Counted from the stretch's first letter, positions 49,450 to 58,356 are shown. The stretch is 64,000 bases of DNA from Kribbella pratensis (GCF_004366075.1 NZ_SODU01000003.1:1488001-1552000), one strand, 5' to 3'. Notes: generated by a model from the letters alone, not told the origin. Numbers and translations: made by a program.

Positions 49450-52023
49450 ATGCACGAGAGTTACGAGTTCTACTGCCTTGCGGATCGGCGGTTCTACGAG
49501 ACGCCGGCCAACCGTGGTGCGCAGCATCCGGATTTCGCGATCACACAGCGGCCGGTGCCGAGCGGCTGGCAGCACGTGCCGGGCGAGCAGTGGATGCACT
49601 ACGCGCCCGACGGTCTCCGGCTTCCCCAGCAGGGCTGGAAGATTCACGTCTCGGCGCGGCTCCAGGACGTCGGGCGGACGCTCGAGGCCGTGTGGGAGTA
49701 CTGCGTCCCGCGCGGCATCGCGTTCAAGTTCCTGCGCAACGAGGCCGTCCTGGTGATGACGAACTCGAAGGCCGCTCCCCGCGGGTCGAGCGGCAAGCTG
49801 GTGACGATCTACCCGACCGACGACACGCAGCTCGAGCTCGTGCTCAAGGAGCTCGACGAGGTCCTCCACGGCGTCGAAGGCCCCTATATCCTGAGCGATC
49901 TGCGCTACGCCGAGGGTCCGCTGTTCGTGCGGTACGGCGCCTTCGTCAGCAGATACTGCCTCTCCCTGACCGGGGAACGCGTCCTGGCGATCGAAGACGC
50001 GCAGGGCAATCTCGTCCCCGACCACCGCGGCCCGACCTTCGTCCTGCCGCCCTGGGTCGAGCTCCCGGACTTCCTGCGGCCGCACCTCGAAGCGCGCAAT
50101 GCCGTCACCACCGACGACCTCGCGTACACGATCGACGGCGTCATCCAGTTCTCCAACGGCGGCGGCGTGTACCTCGGCCACCACAACGAGACCGGCGACC
50201 GCGTCGTACTCAAGGAGGGCCGCCCGCACGCGGGTCTCGACATGGCCGGGCGGGACGCGGTCGCGCGGATCGCCCACGAGCGCGACATCCTCGAGCAGCT
50301 CGACGGCCTCGACGCTGTACCGAAGACGCACGACTACCTGCAGCTGGGTGACCATCACTTCCTCGTGCAGGAGCACATCGACTCGGTGTCACTGCAACGC
50401 GAGCTGGTACGGCGTTATCCGCTGACGCATCCGGACGCGACCGAGGCCGACAAGGCGGCGTACGCCGAATGGGCGACCGCGATGATCGCCAAGGTCGGCG
50501 AGGCCGTCGGCCAGTTGCACGAGCGCGGCGTGGTGTTCTGCGACCTGCATCCGGACAACCTGCTGCTCGACGTGAACGGCAAGCTGACGCTGATCGACTT
50601 CGAGGTCGCGACCAAGGCTGAGGACCACGCGCGCTCGACGCTCGCCCATCCCGGGTACGCCGCTCCGCAGGACCGGCAAGGTGTCGACGTCGACCGGTAT
50701 GCGCTCGCCTGTATCGCGCTCGGCGTTTACGCGCCGCAGGCAACGATCTTGCTGAATCTCCACCCCGGCAAGGCGTTCCAGCTCGCCGACATGATCGCGG
50801 ACACGTTCCCGGTGCCGCGCGCGACGCTCGACGAGGCCGTCCGGACGATCGTCGGCGCCAACACCACCAACGAGCTCGAAGACCTGGCCCTGCCCGGCAA
50901 GGCGGAGTGGACCGACGTACGCGCGGCACTCACCAAGGCGATCGTCGCGGCAGCGACCCCGGAACGCACCGACCGCCTGTTCCCCGGCGACATCGCGCAG
51001 TTCCGCGACGGCGGCGGCATCGACCTGGCCACCGGTGCGGCCGGTGTCCTCTACGCGCTCGCCAGGACAGGCGCCGGACGCTTCCCGGAGTACGACGACT
51101 GGCTGCGCAAGCAAGCCCTGAACACCGCGGCCGGCCCCGGCCTGTACGACGGTCTGCACGGCGTCGCGCACGTCCTCGACGAGCTCGGTCACCGGCAGGA
51201 CGCGCTCGACCTGGTCGAACGCACTCTCGCCGACGACTGGAGCTCCCGCGAGCTCGGACTGCACTCCGGCCTGTCCGGCATCGGCCTGAACCTTCTGCAC
51301 TTCGACACCGAGCCGGCGTTGCGGGCCAAGGCCGTCCGAGTCCTCGACCTGGTCGCAGACCGGCTCGACCAAGACGTACCCGAGATCAGTGGCGGTCAGC
51401 ATGCCCGTGCCGGCCTCATGTACGGCGCTTCCGGTCCGGCGCTGCTGTTCCTCAACGCGTTCGAGCAACTCGGCGACACCGGTCTGCTCGACCTTGCGGA
51501 GATCGCGATCCGGCAGGACCTCAAACGCACCGTGCTCACCGAGGACGGGATGCGCCAGGTCAACCAGGGCTGGCGGACGTTGCCGTACCTCGAAGAGGGC
51601 TCGGCCGGTATCGCTCTTGTGCTCGAACGCTACCTGCGCCACCGCCCGTCCGAAGAGTTCGCCGCCACGCTCCAGGAGCTCAAGCGGGTCACTCACTGTT
51701 CTTACTACGTCCAGCCCGGCCTGTTCATGGGTCGCGCCGGCCTGCTCCTCACCGCCGCTGCGCTCGGCGAGGACCAGGCGACGGTCGACGACCTCGTGCA
51801 CGGCCTCGGCTGGCACGCGATGCCGTTCGAGGGCGGTCTCGCGTACCCGGGCAACCAGTTGCTCCGTCTCTCGATGGACCTGGCCACCGGATCGGCCGGC
51901 GTCCTGCTGGCTCTGGGTACGGCGCTGCACCATGCGGATCCTGCGCCGGTGTCCCTCCCGTTCCTCGGACCTCCCCAGTGGTCCGAGTCCTCATCCCGAC
52001 GACTTGCACCGAAGGAGGTGTAA
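49450..52023 (+). CDS. Class III lanthionine synthetase (LanKC)
   Basis: An 857-aa three-domain enzyme. Residues 1-220 are the lyase-like domain, which removes phosphate to give dehydro-residues. About 225-500 is a Ser/Thr kinase domain: a glycine-loop GGGVYLGHH, Lys255 in VVLKEG, catalytic Asp365 in FCDLHPDNLLL, and metal-binding Asp383 in LIDFEVA (DFE instead of DFG). About 515-857 is the LanC-like cyclase with LHSGLSGIGLNLL, GLMYGASGPALLFL and YYVQPGLFMGRAGLLL; the Cys-Cys-His zinc ligands of class I/II LanC are missing, as expected for class III. It acts on the precursor 4 bp downstream. The ATG at 49450 follows a G-rich Shine-Dalgarno site. The gene is the RamC/LabKC equivalent. Confidence 0.95.
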   Translation: MHESYEFYCLADRRFYETPANRGAQHPDFAITQRPVPSGWQHVPGEQWMHYAPDGLRLPQQGWKIHVSARLQDVGRTLEAVWEYCVPRGIAFKFLRNEAVLVMTNSKAAPRGSSGKLVTIYPTDDTQLELVLKELDEVLHGVEGPYILSDLRYAEGPLFVRYGAFVSRYCLSLTGERVLAIEDAQGNLVPDHRGPTFVLPPWVELPDFLRPHLEARNAVTTDDLAYTIDGVIQFSNGGGVYLGHHNETGDRVVLKEGRPHAGLDMAGRDAVARIAHERDILEQLDGLDAVPKTHDYLQLGDHHFLVQEHIDSVSLQRELVRRYPLTHPDATEADKAAYAEWATAMIAKVGEAVGQLHERGVVFCDLHPDNLLLDVNGKLTLIDFEVATKAEDHARSTLAHPGYAAPQDRQGVDVDRYALACIALGVYAPQATILLNLHPGKAFQLADMIADTFPVPRATLDEAVRTIVGANTTNELEDLALPGKAEWTDVRAALTKAIVAAATPERTDRLFPGDIAQFRDGGGIDLATGAAGVLYALARTGAGRFPEYDDWLRKQALNTAAGPGLYDGLHGVAHVLDELGHRQDALDLVERTLADDWSSRELGLHSGLSGIGLNLLHFDTEPALRAKAVRVLDLVADRLDQDVPEISGGQHARAGLMYGASGPALLFLNAFEQLGDTGLLDLAEIAIRQDLKRTVLTEDGMRQVNQGWRTLPYLEEGSAGIALVLERYLRHRPSEEFAATLQELKRVTHCSYYVQPGLFMGRAGLLLTAAALGEDQATVDDLVHGLGWHAMPFEGGLAYPGNQLLRLSMDLATGSAGVLLALGTALHHADPAPVSLPFLGPPQWSESSSRRLAPKEV
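52012..52019 (+). promoter_or_regulatory. Near-perfect ribosome-binding site of the precursor gene
   Basis: AAGGAGGT at 52012-52019 matches the 16S anti-Shine-Dalgarno complement and lies 8 bases before the precursor ATG at 52028. It is embedded in the last codons of the synthetase gene. This is the strongest such site in the window and suits a peptide made in excess over its modifying enzyme. Confidence 0.85.
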
Positions 52024-52027
52024 ACAC

Positions 52028-52165
52028 ATGGCACTTCTCGACCTTCAGGGTCTGGAGACCCCGGGTTACGGCCACGGCGGCCACCACCACGGCGGCTCCA
52101 CGCTGACCGTGCTGGGCTGCGCTTCGCAGACCCCGAGCAACCTGAGCCTGCTGCTCTGCCACTGA
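52028..52165 (+). CDS. Class III lanthipeptide precursor, 45 aa
   Basis: The leader has the class III recognition box LLDLQGLE (residues 3-10), the counterpart of LFDLQSME in SapB precursors, followed by TP. Residues 13-23 are a Gly/His-rich linker (GYGHGGHHHGG). The core has two canonical ring motifs, Ser-x2-Ser/Thr-x3-Cys: Ser24-x2-Thr27-x3-Cys31 and Ser37-x2-Ser40-x3-Cys44, predicting two labionin or lanthionine rings. His45 is last. Only two prolines exist (12 and 36), so the neighbouring prolyl oligopeptidase probably removes the leader after Pro12. The gene follows LanKC by 4 bp with an ideal ribosome-binding site, and a strong hairpin follows. Confidence 0.93.
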   Translation: MALLDLQGLETPGYGHGGHHHGGSTLTVLGCASQTPSNLSLLLCH

Positions 52166-52192
52166 TAACGGCACCTGTATGTCAGGTAGTGA

Positions 52193-52223
52193 GGCCCTGG
52201 GCGGGCAGTACCCGCCCAGGGCC
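52193..52223 (+). terminator. Hairpin between precursor and protease genes
   Basis: GGCCCTGGGCGGG (52193-52205) pairs perfectly with 52211-52223 around a 5-nt loop. No T-tract follows, so it may be a partial terminator or an mRNA-stabilising 3' structure that keeps precursor message above that of downstream genes. Confidence 0.7.
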
Positions 52224-52285
52224 GACCTGTCTCTGGGTAGCTCCGAGCCCGCGGGCTCGTTGTGTTGGTGGACAAGGAGAGTGAG

Positions 52286-54142
52286 GTGATTGTCTCCGTG
52301 CAGGCTTATCCATGCGCCGAGCGTCTGACGCTCGTGGAGCAGGTGCACGGTTGTACCGTCGCGGACCCGTACCGCTGGCTCGAGGATGCTTCAGCCTCCG
52401 AGCACTGGCTCCGGGACCAGGACGACCTGTGGCTGACGTACGCCGCGTCCCTGACCAGCCGGTTCCGCTGGAAGAACCGCGTCCGGCAGCTGTCCGACGT
52501 CCGCAGCGTGTCCACGCCCGTCTGGCGCGGTGGCCGCTGCTTCACACTGCGCCGCGAGACCGGGCAGCAGTACGCCGTGCTGTACGTCGACGAGACGCCG
52601 CTCATCGACCCGAAGCAACTCGATCCGAGCGGCCTGACCACGCTCGACGCCTGGCAGCCCTCTCCGGACGGCACCAAGCTGGCATACCAACTCTCCCGCG
52701 GCGGCGACGAACGCTCCTCGCTCCACGTCCTCGACGTACTGACGGGCGAGCTGATCGACGGCCCGATCGACGGCTGCCGCTACTCCCCCGTGGCCTGGAT
52801 CCCGGACAACGAGACCTTCTACTACGTGCGCTTCCGTCAGGTACGCCGCCACCGCGTGGGCGACCCCGACGACGCCACGATCCTTGCCGACGAGGCGTCG
52901 TACGGGCTGGAGATCAGCGCGGACGGCCGCTGGCTGACGATCTGTACGACAACCGAGGTGTGGCTCGCTGACCTGACAACGGACGCGCCGCCGCGGCACC
53001 TCCCGCAGGACGCGACCACGATCATGTCGGTCGGTCCGGACGGCCGTTTGTACGTCGTCACCACGCAGGACGCGCCCACCGGCAGAATCTGCGTCGGCGA
53101 CCCGACCGAGCCAACGGTCTGGCACGACTACATCCAGCCCAACGCGCCGCTGACCGGTCTCGCCGTCCTCGACGACGTCGTCCTGGTCAGCACGGCAACC
53201 AAGATCACCGTCCACGACCGTTTGACGGGTGAAGGGCAAGGCAGGGTCGAGCTGCCCGGTGCAGGATCGGTTGGTTCTTTGACGGCGCACGGGAATCGGG
53301 CTTGGTTCAGTTACACAGACAGCGTCACGCCGCCGAGGGCCTACTGCTACGACGCGAGCACCCACAACACAACGGACTGGGGTAGCGCGGAAGGCGGTGG
53401 GCACGAGGCCGAGACGCATCGGCTGACGGCTGGTTCCGGTGTCGAGCTGCGAGTGATCGGCAAACCAGGACCGCGTCCCACGATTCTCTACGGGTACGGC
53501 GGGTTCGGGCAGGCGCTCACCCCGACGTACTCCGCCTTCGCGCTGGCCTGGGTCGAAGCAGGCGGCTCCTTCGTCACCGCGACACTCCGTGGCGACGGTG
53601 CATCGAGCACCCGCCACCACAAGCAGGACACCATTGACGACTTCATCGCCGCCGCCGAGCACCTGATCGCCGAAGGCTGGACCACCGCCGACCAACTCGC
53701 CATCTGCGGTGAGTCGAACGGTGGCCTCCTCACCGCGGCTGCACTCACCCAACGCCCGGAGCTGTTCGCCGCCGCGGTCTGCTCGGCACCGCTGACCGAC
53801 ATGATCCGCTACGAGCTGTCGGGTCTCGGCGAGCGCTGGACCGCGGAGTACGGCTCGGTCAAAGACCCCGACGCCTTCAAGACCCTCGCGAGCTACTCGC
53901 CGTACCACCGTGTCACCGACGGCGTGAAGTACCCGGCCGTGCTGCTGACGGCCTTCGGGAACGACACCCGCGTCGATCCGCTGCACGCGAGGAAGCTGTG
54001 CGCGGCGCTGCAGCACGCGACGGCGAGCAGCCGGCCGGTGCTGCTGAGGTTCGAGCCGAACGCCGGACATACGACCGGCGGCATCAACCTCGCCGCCGAC
54101 ATGCTCGCCTTCATCGCCACCGAGACGGGCCTGAGCCAATGA
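52286..54142 (+). CDS. Prolyl oligopeptidase (S9), probable lanthipeptide leader peptidase
   Basis: A 618-aa cytosolic protease. The N-terminal WRWLEDASASEHWLRDQ-like start (PYRWLEDAS) and beta-propeller (about 60-370) are followed by the alpha/beta-hydrolase domain, with catalytic Ser477 in GESNGG, Asp560 in GNDTRVDP and His595 in NAGHTTGG. It is somewhat shorter than the usual 680-720 aa, mainly in the propeller. POPs cut short peptides after proline. In flavipeptin synthesis of Kribbella flavida, the POP FlaP cleaves the modified class III precursor, and this gene holds the same place. I chose GTG at 52286 because AAGGAG stands 6 bases before it. Its stop overlaps the next ATG. Confidence 0.92.
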   Translation: MIVSVQAYPCAERLTLVEQVHGCTVADPYRWLEDASASEHWLRDQDDLWLTYAASLTSRFRWKNRVRQLSDVRSVSTPVWRGGRCFTLRRETGQQYAVLYVDETPLIDPKQLDPSGLTTLDAWQPSPDGTKLAYQLSRGGDERSSLHVLDVLTGELIDGPIDGCRYSPVAWIPDNETFYYVRFRQVRRHRVGDPDDATILADEASYGLEISADGRWLTICTTTEVWLADLTTDAPPRHLPQDATTIMSVGPDGRLYVVTTQDAPTGRICVGDPTEPTVWHDYIQPNAPLTGLAVLDDVVLVSTATKITVHDRLTGEGQGRVELPGAGSVGSLTAHGNRAWFSYTDSVTPPRAYCYDASTHNTTDWGSAEGGGHEAETHRLTAGSGVELRVIGKPGPRPTILYGYGGFGQALTPTYSAFALAWVEAGGSFVTATLRGDGASSTRHHKQDTIDDFIAAAEHLIAEGWTTADQLAICGESNGGLLTAAALTQRPELFAAAVCSAPLTDMIRYELSGLGERWTAEYGSVKDPDAFKTLASYSPYHRVTDGVKYPAVLLTAFGNDTRVDPLHARKLCAALQHATASSRPVLLRFEPNAGHTTGGINLAADMLAFIATETGLSQ

Positions 54143-55791
54143 TCACCTTCAACCAAGTGGCCAAGCACGGGCGAGGCTGGTTGCCGCTGATCGGGGTCAA
54201 CGCGCTCATCGGCAGCGCCGTCACGCTCGCACTCCCGACCATCCTCGGTCGTTCGGTCGACTCGATCGTGGCCGGCACCGGGTATACGCGCTGGCTGATT
54301 GTCGCGGCAGGGCTGATCGGGCTCGGGATCGCGGCGAGCATCGTCGACGCGTTCGCCGGCGCAGCCTGTGTCGCCGAGACCACGGCCTGGCTCCGCCATC
54401 GGCTCGTCCGGCACGTCGTCCGCGGCGGCCCCGGCGGTACGCGCGACTTCGAGACCGGCGACCTCGTCACCCGTGTCTCGGCCAACGCCACCGACGCCGC
54501 TCAGGCCGGACCGGCCGCGGTGACCGCGATCGCCGCGATCGCGCCCCCGCTCGGCAGCCTCGTCCTGCTGGCAGTGATCGACCCCTGGCTGGCCGCCGCG
54601 TTCTTCGGCGGCGTCCTGCTCGTGGTCCTTGTCCTCTGGACCTTCGCCAAGCGGACCGCCGACGTCAGCCTCGCCTACCAGGAAACCCAGGGCCGCATCG
54701 CCGCCCTGCTGTCCGAGTCGCTCACCGGCATCCGCACCATCACGGCCGCCGGTACGACGGAACGCGAGGAGCGCCGCATCCTCGGTCTGCTCCCCGAACT
54801 GCACCGCAACGGCGTCGTCACCTGGCGGATCCTGGCTCGCTCCGGCGCGCAGGCCGCGGTCGTCGGCCCGCTCGTCCTCGTCGCCGTCCTGGCCGTCGGC
54901 GGACTGCAGCTCGTGGCCGGCAACATCACCGCTGGCGAGCTGTTCGCTGCCTCGCAGTACGCCGTGCTCGGCGCCGGCCTCGGCAACTTGACCGGTGTGC
55001 TCGGCGAGCTCGCCCGGGCGAAGGCCGGCGTCCAGCGGACCGGTGAGGTGATCGCCATCGAGCCAGTCGCCCACGGCACCTTGACGCTGCCGGCCGGTCC
55101 CGGACAACTGACGTTCGACGGCGTCAGCGTGGTCGCCCATGGGAACGTCCTGCTGGACAACGTGAATCTCGATCTCCCGGGTGGGATCACGATCGCTGTC
55201 GTCGGCCCGAGCGGTGCAGGCAAGTCGACGTTCGCAGCGGTCGCGGCGCGGCTACGGGACCCGTCGACCGGACAGGTCTCGCTGGACGGCGTACCGCTGC
55301 AGGCCGTCAGCCGGCGCGCGCTGCGCAGCGCGGTCGGATGCGCCTTCGAGCGTCCGCAGTTGGTCGGCCGGACCGTCGGTGAGGCGATCGATCCGCACGC
55401 GGTCAGCCCGGTCCGTACGCTCGCTGCCGCCCGCGCCACCCACGCCCACGACTTCGTCAGCCGCCTGCCCGACGGGTACTTCACTTCGTTGCGCAAGGCA
55501 CCGATGTCCGGCGGCGAACGGCAACGCCTCGGCCTGGCGCGTGCCTGGTCGGCCCGTCGCCTGCTGGTCCTCGACGACGCGACATCGAGCCTGGACACCG
55601 CGACCGAACGCCAGATCAGCCGCACCCTCACCGAGGACCGGCACCATCGCACCCGCCTGATCGTCACCCACCGCCCGGCCACCGCCGCGCGCGCAGACCT
55701 GGTCATCTGGCTCGACCACGGCCAGGTCCAAGCCATCGCCCCGCACGCCGACCTCTGGCACAACACGTCCTACAGAGCTGTCTTCGGATGA
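54139..55791 (+). CDS. ABC exporter half-transporter 1 (degenerate ATP site)
   Basis: A 550-aa fusion of a six-helix membrane domain (about 1-310) and an ATPase (about 330-550). The ATP site has Walker A VVGPSGAGKSTF, signature MSGGERQRLGLARAW and H-loop LIVTHRPAT. Walker B is LLVLDDATSSLD, where the catalytic Glu is Asp, and the Q-loop position reads AFERPQ, with Glu where Gln is usual. This suggests a catalytically weak half in a heterodimer with the next gene product. The pair corresponds to RamA/RamB in the SapB cluster. ATG at 54139 overlaps the POP stop (ATGA), and the gene's stop overlaps the next start (ATGA). Confidence 0.9.
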   Translation: MITFNQVAKHGRGWLPLIGVNALIGSAVTLALPTILGRSVDSIVAGTGYTRWLIVAAGLIGLGIAASIVDAFAGAACVAETTAWLRHRLVRHVVRGGPGGTRDFETGDLVTRVSANATDAAQAGPAAVTAIAAIAPPLGSLVLLAVIDPWLAAAFFGGVLLVVLVLWTFAKRTADVSLAYQETQGRIAALLSESLTGIRTITAAGTTEREERRILGLLPELHRNGVVTWRILARSGAQAAVVGPLVLVAVLAVGGLQLVAGNITAGELFAASQYAVLGAGLGNLTGVLGELARAKAGVQRTGEVIAIEPVAHGTLTLPAGPGQLTFDGVSVVAHGNVLLDNVNLDLPGGITIAVVGPSGAGKSTFAAVAARLRDPSTGQVSLDGVPLQAVSRRALRSAVGCAFERPQLVGRTVGEAIDPHAVSPVRTLAAARATHAHDFVSRLPDGYFTSLRKAPMSGGERQRLGLARAWSARRLLVLDDATSSLDTATERQISRTLTEDRHHRTRLIVTHRPATAARADLVIWLDHGQVQAIAPHADLWHNTSYRAVFG

Positions 55792-57485
55792 GACGAGAGC
55801 TGTCGTACGGCGCTGCCGCGCTGCGGAAGCGGGCCACGGTCAGGTTGATCGGGTGGTCGGTTCCGGAGATCCTGCCGACGGCGGTGTACGGGATCGCAGT
55901 GGCGCGGGCGACGGACAGCTTTCTCGACGGGCATGCGTGGCAAGGAATCGCCTGGCTGGGCGGGCTGGTCGCGACAGCTTGTTTGGGCGCGGCCGGAGCG
56001 CGGCAGGTGTACGGCCGGCTCGGTGAGCTGGTCGAGCCGTTGCGAGACGATCTGGTACGCCGGGTTGTCGGCGGCGCGCTCCGCTCCGGGGACGACGGGG
56101 CGGTTGCGCGACTGAACCGGCAGGTGGAGATCGTTCGTGACACGTTCGCGGGACTGGTCCTCGTGCTGCGCAGTTTTGCGGTCACGCTGTTCGGCGTACT
56201 GACCGGATTGTTGTCACTCGCTCCGCTCGTCGCCGCATTCGTCGTACCGCCGTTCTTGCTGGGATTCATGCTGTCGCTCGCGGTGCTCGGGATGGCAGCG
56301 GACCGGGTGCGCGCCTCGCTGACAGCGGACGAGGAACTCGCCGCGTCGGCGGGGATGGTGTTCGGCGGAGTACGCGACATCTCCGCAGCCGGGACCGAGG
56401 AGTACGCCGAGTGGTTGGCCGGCCAGCCGATCGAGGCCCACGCGGCGGCGGAGCGCGCCCTGGCGAAAGTGTCGGCGCTACGGACGTTGTGCTTCGCGGT
56501 CGGCGGTTGGCTTCCGTTGCTGATCCTGCTCGCGGCGGGGCCGTGGCTGGTGGGGCGTGGAGTCAGCACGGGCACGCTGCTCGGCGGGCTCACCTACGTC
56601 CTGATCGGCTTGCAACCGGCGCTGAACACGGTGATGAACGCTCTGGGCGACAGCGGCCTGCGGTACGTGATCACGCTCGGCCGGATCCTCGACGCCTCGA
56701 CACCGGCCGAGGATCCGCGACCGGTCGACGAGCTGAACGGCTACCAGGTCCGCCTGCGTGCGCTGACGTTCGCATACGGTCCCAAAGCCGAGCCGGTGCT
56801 CGACCAACTCGAGCTGACGATCCCCGAGGGTGAACACCTCGCCGTCGTCGGCCCCAGCGGCATCGGCAAGTCGACGCTGGCCGGCCTGATCTGCGGCATG
56901 CTCACGCCGACGAGCGGTCGCGTGCTGGTCGGTGGCGCCCCTCCTGCCGAGGTGACTCCGGAAAGGCTCGCCAAGACCCGCGTACTGATCCCGCAGGAGG
57001 CCTACGTCTTCAGCGGCACCGTCCGCGACAACCTGGCCTACTTGTTGCCTGATGCAACAGATCACCAACTCGAGCTCGCCGCGAAGGCTATCGGCGCCGA
57101 GCAACTCGTCGAACGCATCGGCGGCCTGCACGCCACCGTCCGGCCGAACGAGCTCTCCGCCGGTGAGAAGCAACTGCTCGCGCTGGTGCGCGCCTATCTG
57201 TCACCCGCACCGCTCGTAGTGCTCGACGAAGCGACCTGTTTCCTCGACCCCGAGGCCGAACGGCAGGCCGAGGAGGCGTTCGCGAAGCGTCACGGAACGC
57301 TCATCGTGATCGCGCACCGCATCAGTTCCGCCCTGCGCGCGCGTCGCATCCTCGTCCTGGACGGCAACCAGGCCGCGCTCGGGACCCACGTCACCCTGAT
57401 GCGCACGTCCCGCATGTACCGCGACCTGCACGGCAGCTGGACACCCGCACCCCGGACAGCTGCTCAGATCCAGCCGGCGTCCTGA
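55788..57485 (+). CDS. ABC exporter half-transporter 2
   Basis: A 565-aa membrane-ATPase fusion. The membrane domain (about 1-320) shows helices such as VIGLQPALNTVMNALGD preceded by WLPLLILLAAGPWLVG. The ATPase has Walker A VVGPSGIGKSTL, Q-loop VLIPQEAYVFSGTVRDNLAYL, signature LSAGEKQLLALVRAYL (LSAGE, not LSGGQ), an intact Walker B LVVLDEATCFLD with catalytic Glu, and H-loop IVIAHRISS. It should supply the active ATP site in a heterodimer with the preceding protein, exporting the mature lanthipeptide. The last 22 bp overlap the 3' end of the convergent regulator gene. Confidence 0.9.
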   Translation: MRRELSYGAAALRKRATVRLIGWSVPEILPTAVYGIAVARATDSFLDGHAWQGIAWLGGLVATACLGAAGARQVYGRLGELVEPLRDDLVRRVVGGALRSGDDGAVARLNRQVEIVRDTFAGLVLVLRSFAVTLFGVLTGLLSLAPLVAAFVVPPFLLGFMLSLAVLGMAADRVRASLTADEELAASAGMVFGGVRDISAAGTEEYAEWLAGQPIEAHAAAERALAKVSALRTLCFAVGGWLPLLILLAAGPWLVGRGVSTGTLLGGLTYVLIGLQPALNTVMNALGDSGLRYVITLGRILDASTPAEDPRPVDELNGYQVRLRALTFAYGPKAEPVLDQLELTIPEGEHLAVVGPSGIGKSTLAGLICGMLTPTSGRVLVGGAPPAEVTPERLAKTRVLIPQEAYVFSGTVRDNLAYLLPDATDHQLELAAKAIGAEQLVERIGGLHATVRPNELSAGEKQLLALVRAYLSPAPLVVLDEATCFLDPEAERQAEEAFAKRHGTLIVIAHRISSALRARRILVLDGNQAALGTHVTLMRTSRMYRDLHGSWTPAPRTAAQIQPAS

Positions 57486-58078
57486 GCCTTCCGGATCGCC
57501 TCGATCCGGCTGCGGGATCCGGTCTTGGCGAGGATCCGGGACAGATAGTTCCGCACAGTGCCCGCGCTGAGGCTGAGCGTACGGGCGACCTCCTGCGCGG
57601 TCGCGCCGGTGGTGACGTGCCGCAGTACCTCGCACTCGCGATCGGTCAGCGGGTTGTCACCGGCCTTCAACGCCGCCACAGCCAGCCGTACGTCGACCAC
57701 GGGCAGCCCCTTCGCGACGTCGCGCACTGCCTGCACGAGGAGGTCCGTGGTCGCATCGGTCGCGATCAACCCGATCCGCGGCGCCTGCTTCACCAGCGCC
57801 AGGCTGGTCGCCGCGATCGCCTCGTGGTCGATCAGCACCAGCACCCCGCGCCCGGCGAGTTTGCGGCACAGCTCCTCGATCCGGATCCGGCCGGGCAGCT
57901 GCGGGTCGAGCAGGAACACGTCCGGACGTCGCCCGGCCACCTGGAGCACGTCCTCCGAACGGTCCAGCTCGGCCACCACGTCCAGGTCGTTCTCTCTTGC
58001 CAGCACCGCGGCCAGTGCACCACGCACCAACGTGCCGTGATGGCCGAGAGCCACTCGGATCACCGCTTCCGCCCCCAT
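57464..58078 (-). CDS. Atypical LuxR-family response regulator (RamR position)
   Basis: A 204-aa protein with an N-terminal receiver-like domain and a C-terminal LuxR HTH: NPLTDRECEVLRHVTTGATAQEVARTLSLSAGTVRNYLSRILAKTGSRSRIEAI. In the receiver the position of the acidic pair reads His13-His14 (ALGHHGTLVRG), the conserved Lys region reads LIATDAT (Thr), and Asp58 (FLLDPQLPG) is kept. Phosphorylation through the usual Mg2+ site is thus unlikely, so it may act as an orphan regulator. In SapB clusters the ramR gene adjoins ramCSAB. The start is ATG at 58078 (GTG at 58081 possible), with GAGG upstream. It converges on the exporter genes. Confidence 0.88.
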   Translation of the reverse strand: MGAEAVIRVALGHHGTLVRGALAAVLARENDLDVVAELDRSEDVLQVAGRRPDVFLLDPQLPGRIRIEELCRKLAGRGVLVLIDHEAIAATSLALVKQAPRIGLIATDATTDLLVQAVRDVAKGLPVVDVRLAVAALKAGDNPLTDRECEVLRHVTTGATAQEVARTLSLSAGTVRNYLSRILAKTGSRSRIEAIRKAQDAGWI

Positions 58079-58356
58079 CACATCCGTCGCCTCATCCACC
58101 GGCTGCCACGCCGCGATCGCCGGACCGCGGCACCCGTGTCTCGATAACGAGCGAACCGCCCGGACGACACGGGACAACGCCGCCGAGACAGCCCCGGACA
58201 GCCGATTCCAAGCGGTGGTAAACCGATCGGTTCCGCCCATCGTCGCCCTGCGCGCCGAGCCCGGAAACCGTTCTGTTGTTGGGGTTTCGGAATGTCAGGC
58301 CCTGGAAAAAGTTCGGGGCAGATCGGAATCTGGGGTTGCGTTTCCGCCGAACGTCC
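58079..58356. other. Intergenic region between divergent regulator and Rpf genes
   Basis: The 417-bp gap between the regulator start (58078) and the LysM-Rpf start (58496) holds no gene. In this first part I see one imperfect inverted repeat, CCGGAAACC (58261-58269) against GGTTTCGG (58283-58290), and a modestly AT-rich stretch around 58265-58345 that could carry promoters for either side. No clear -35/-10 pair is recognised. Confidence 0.4.
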
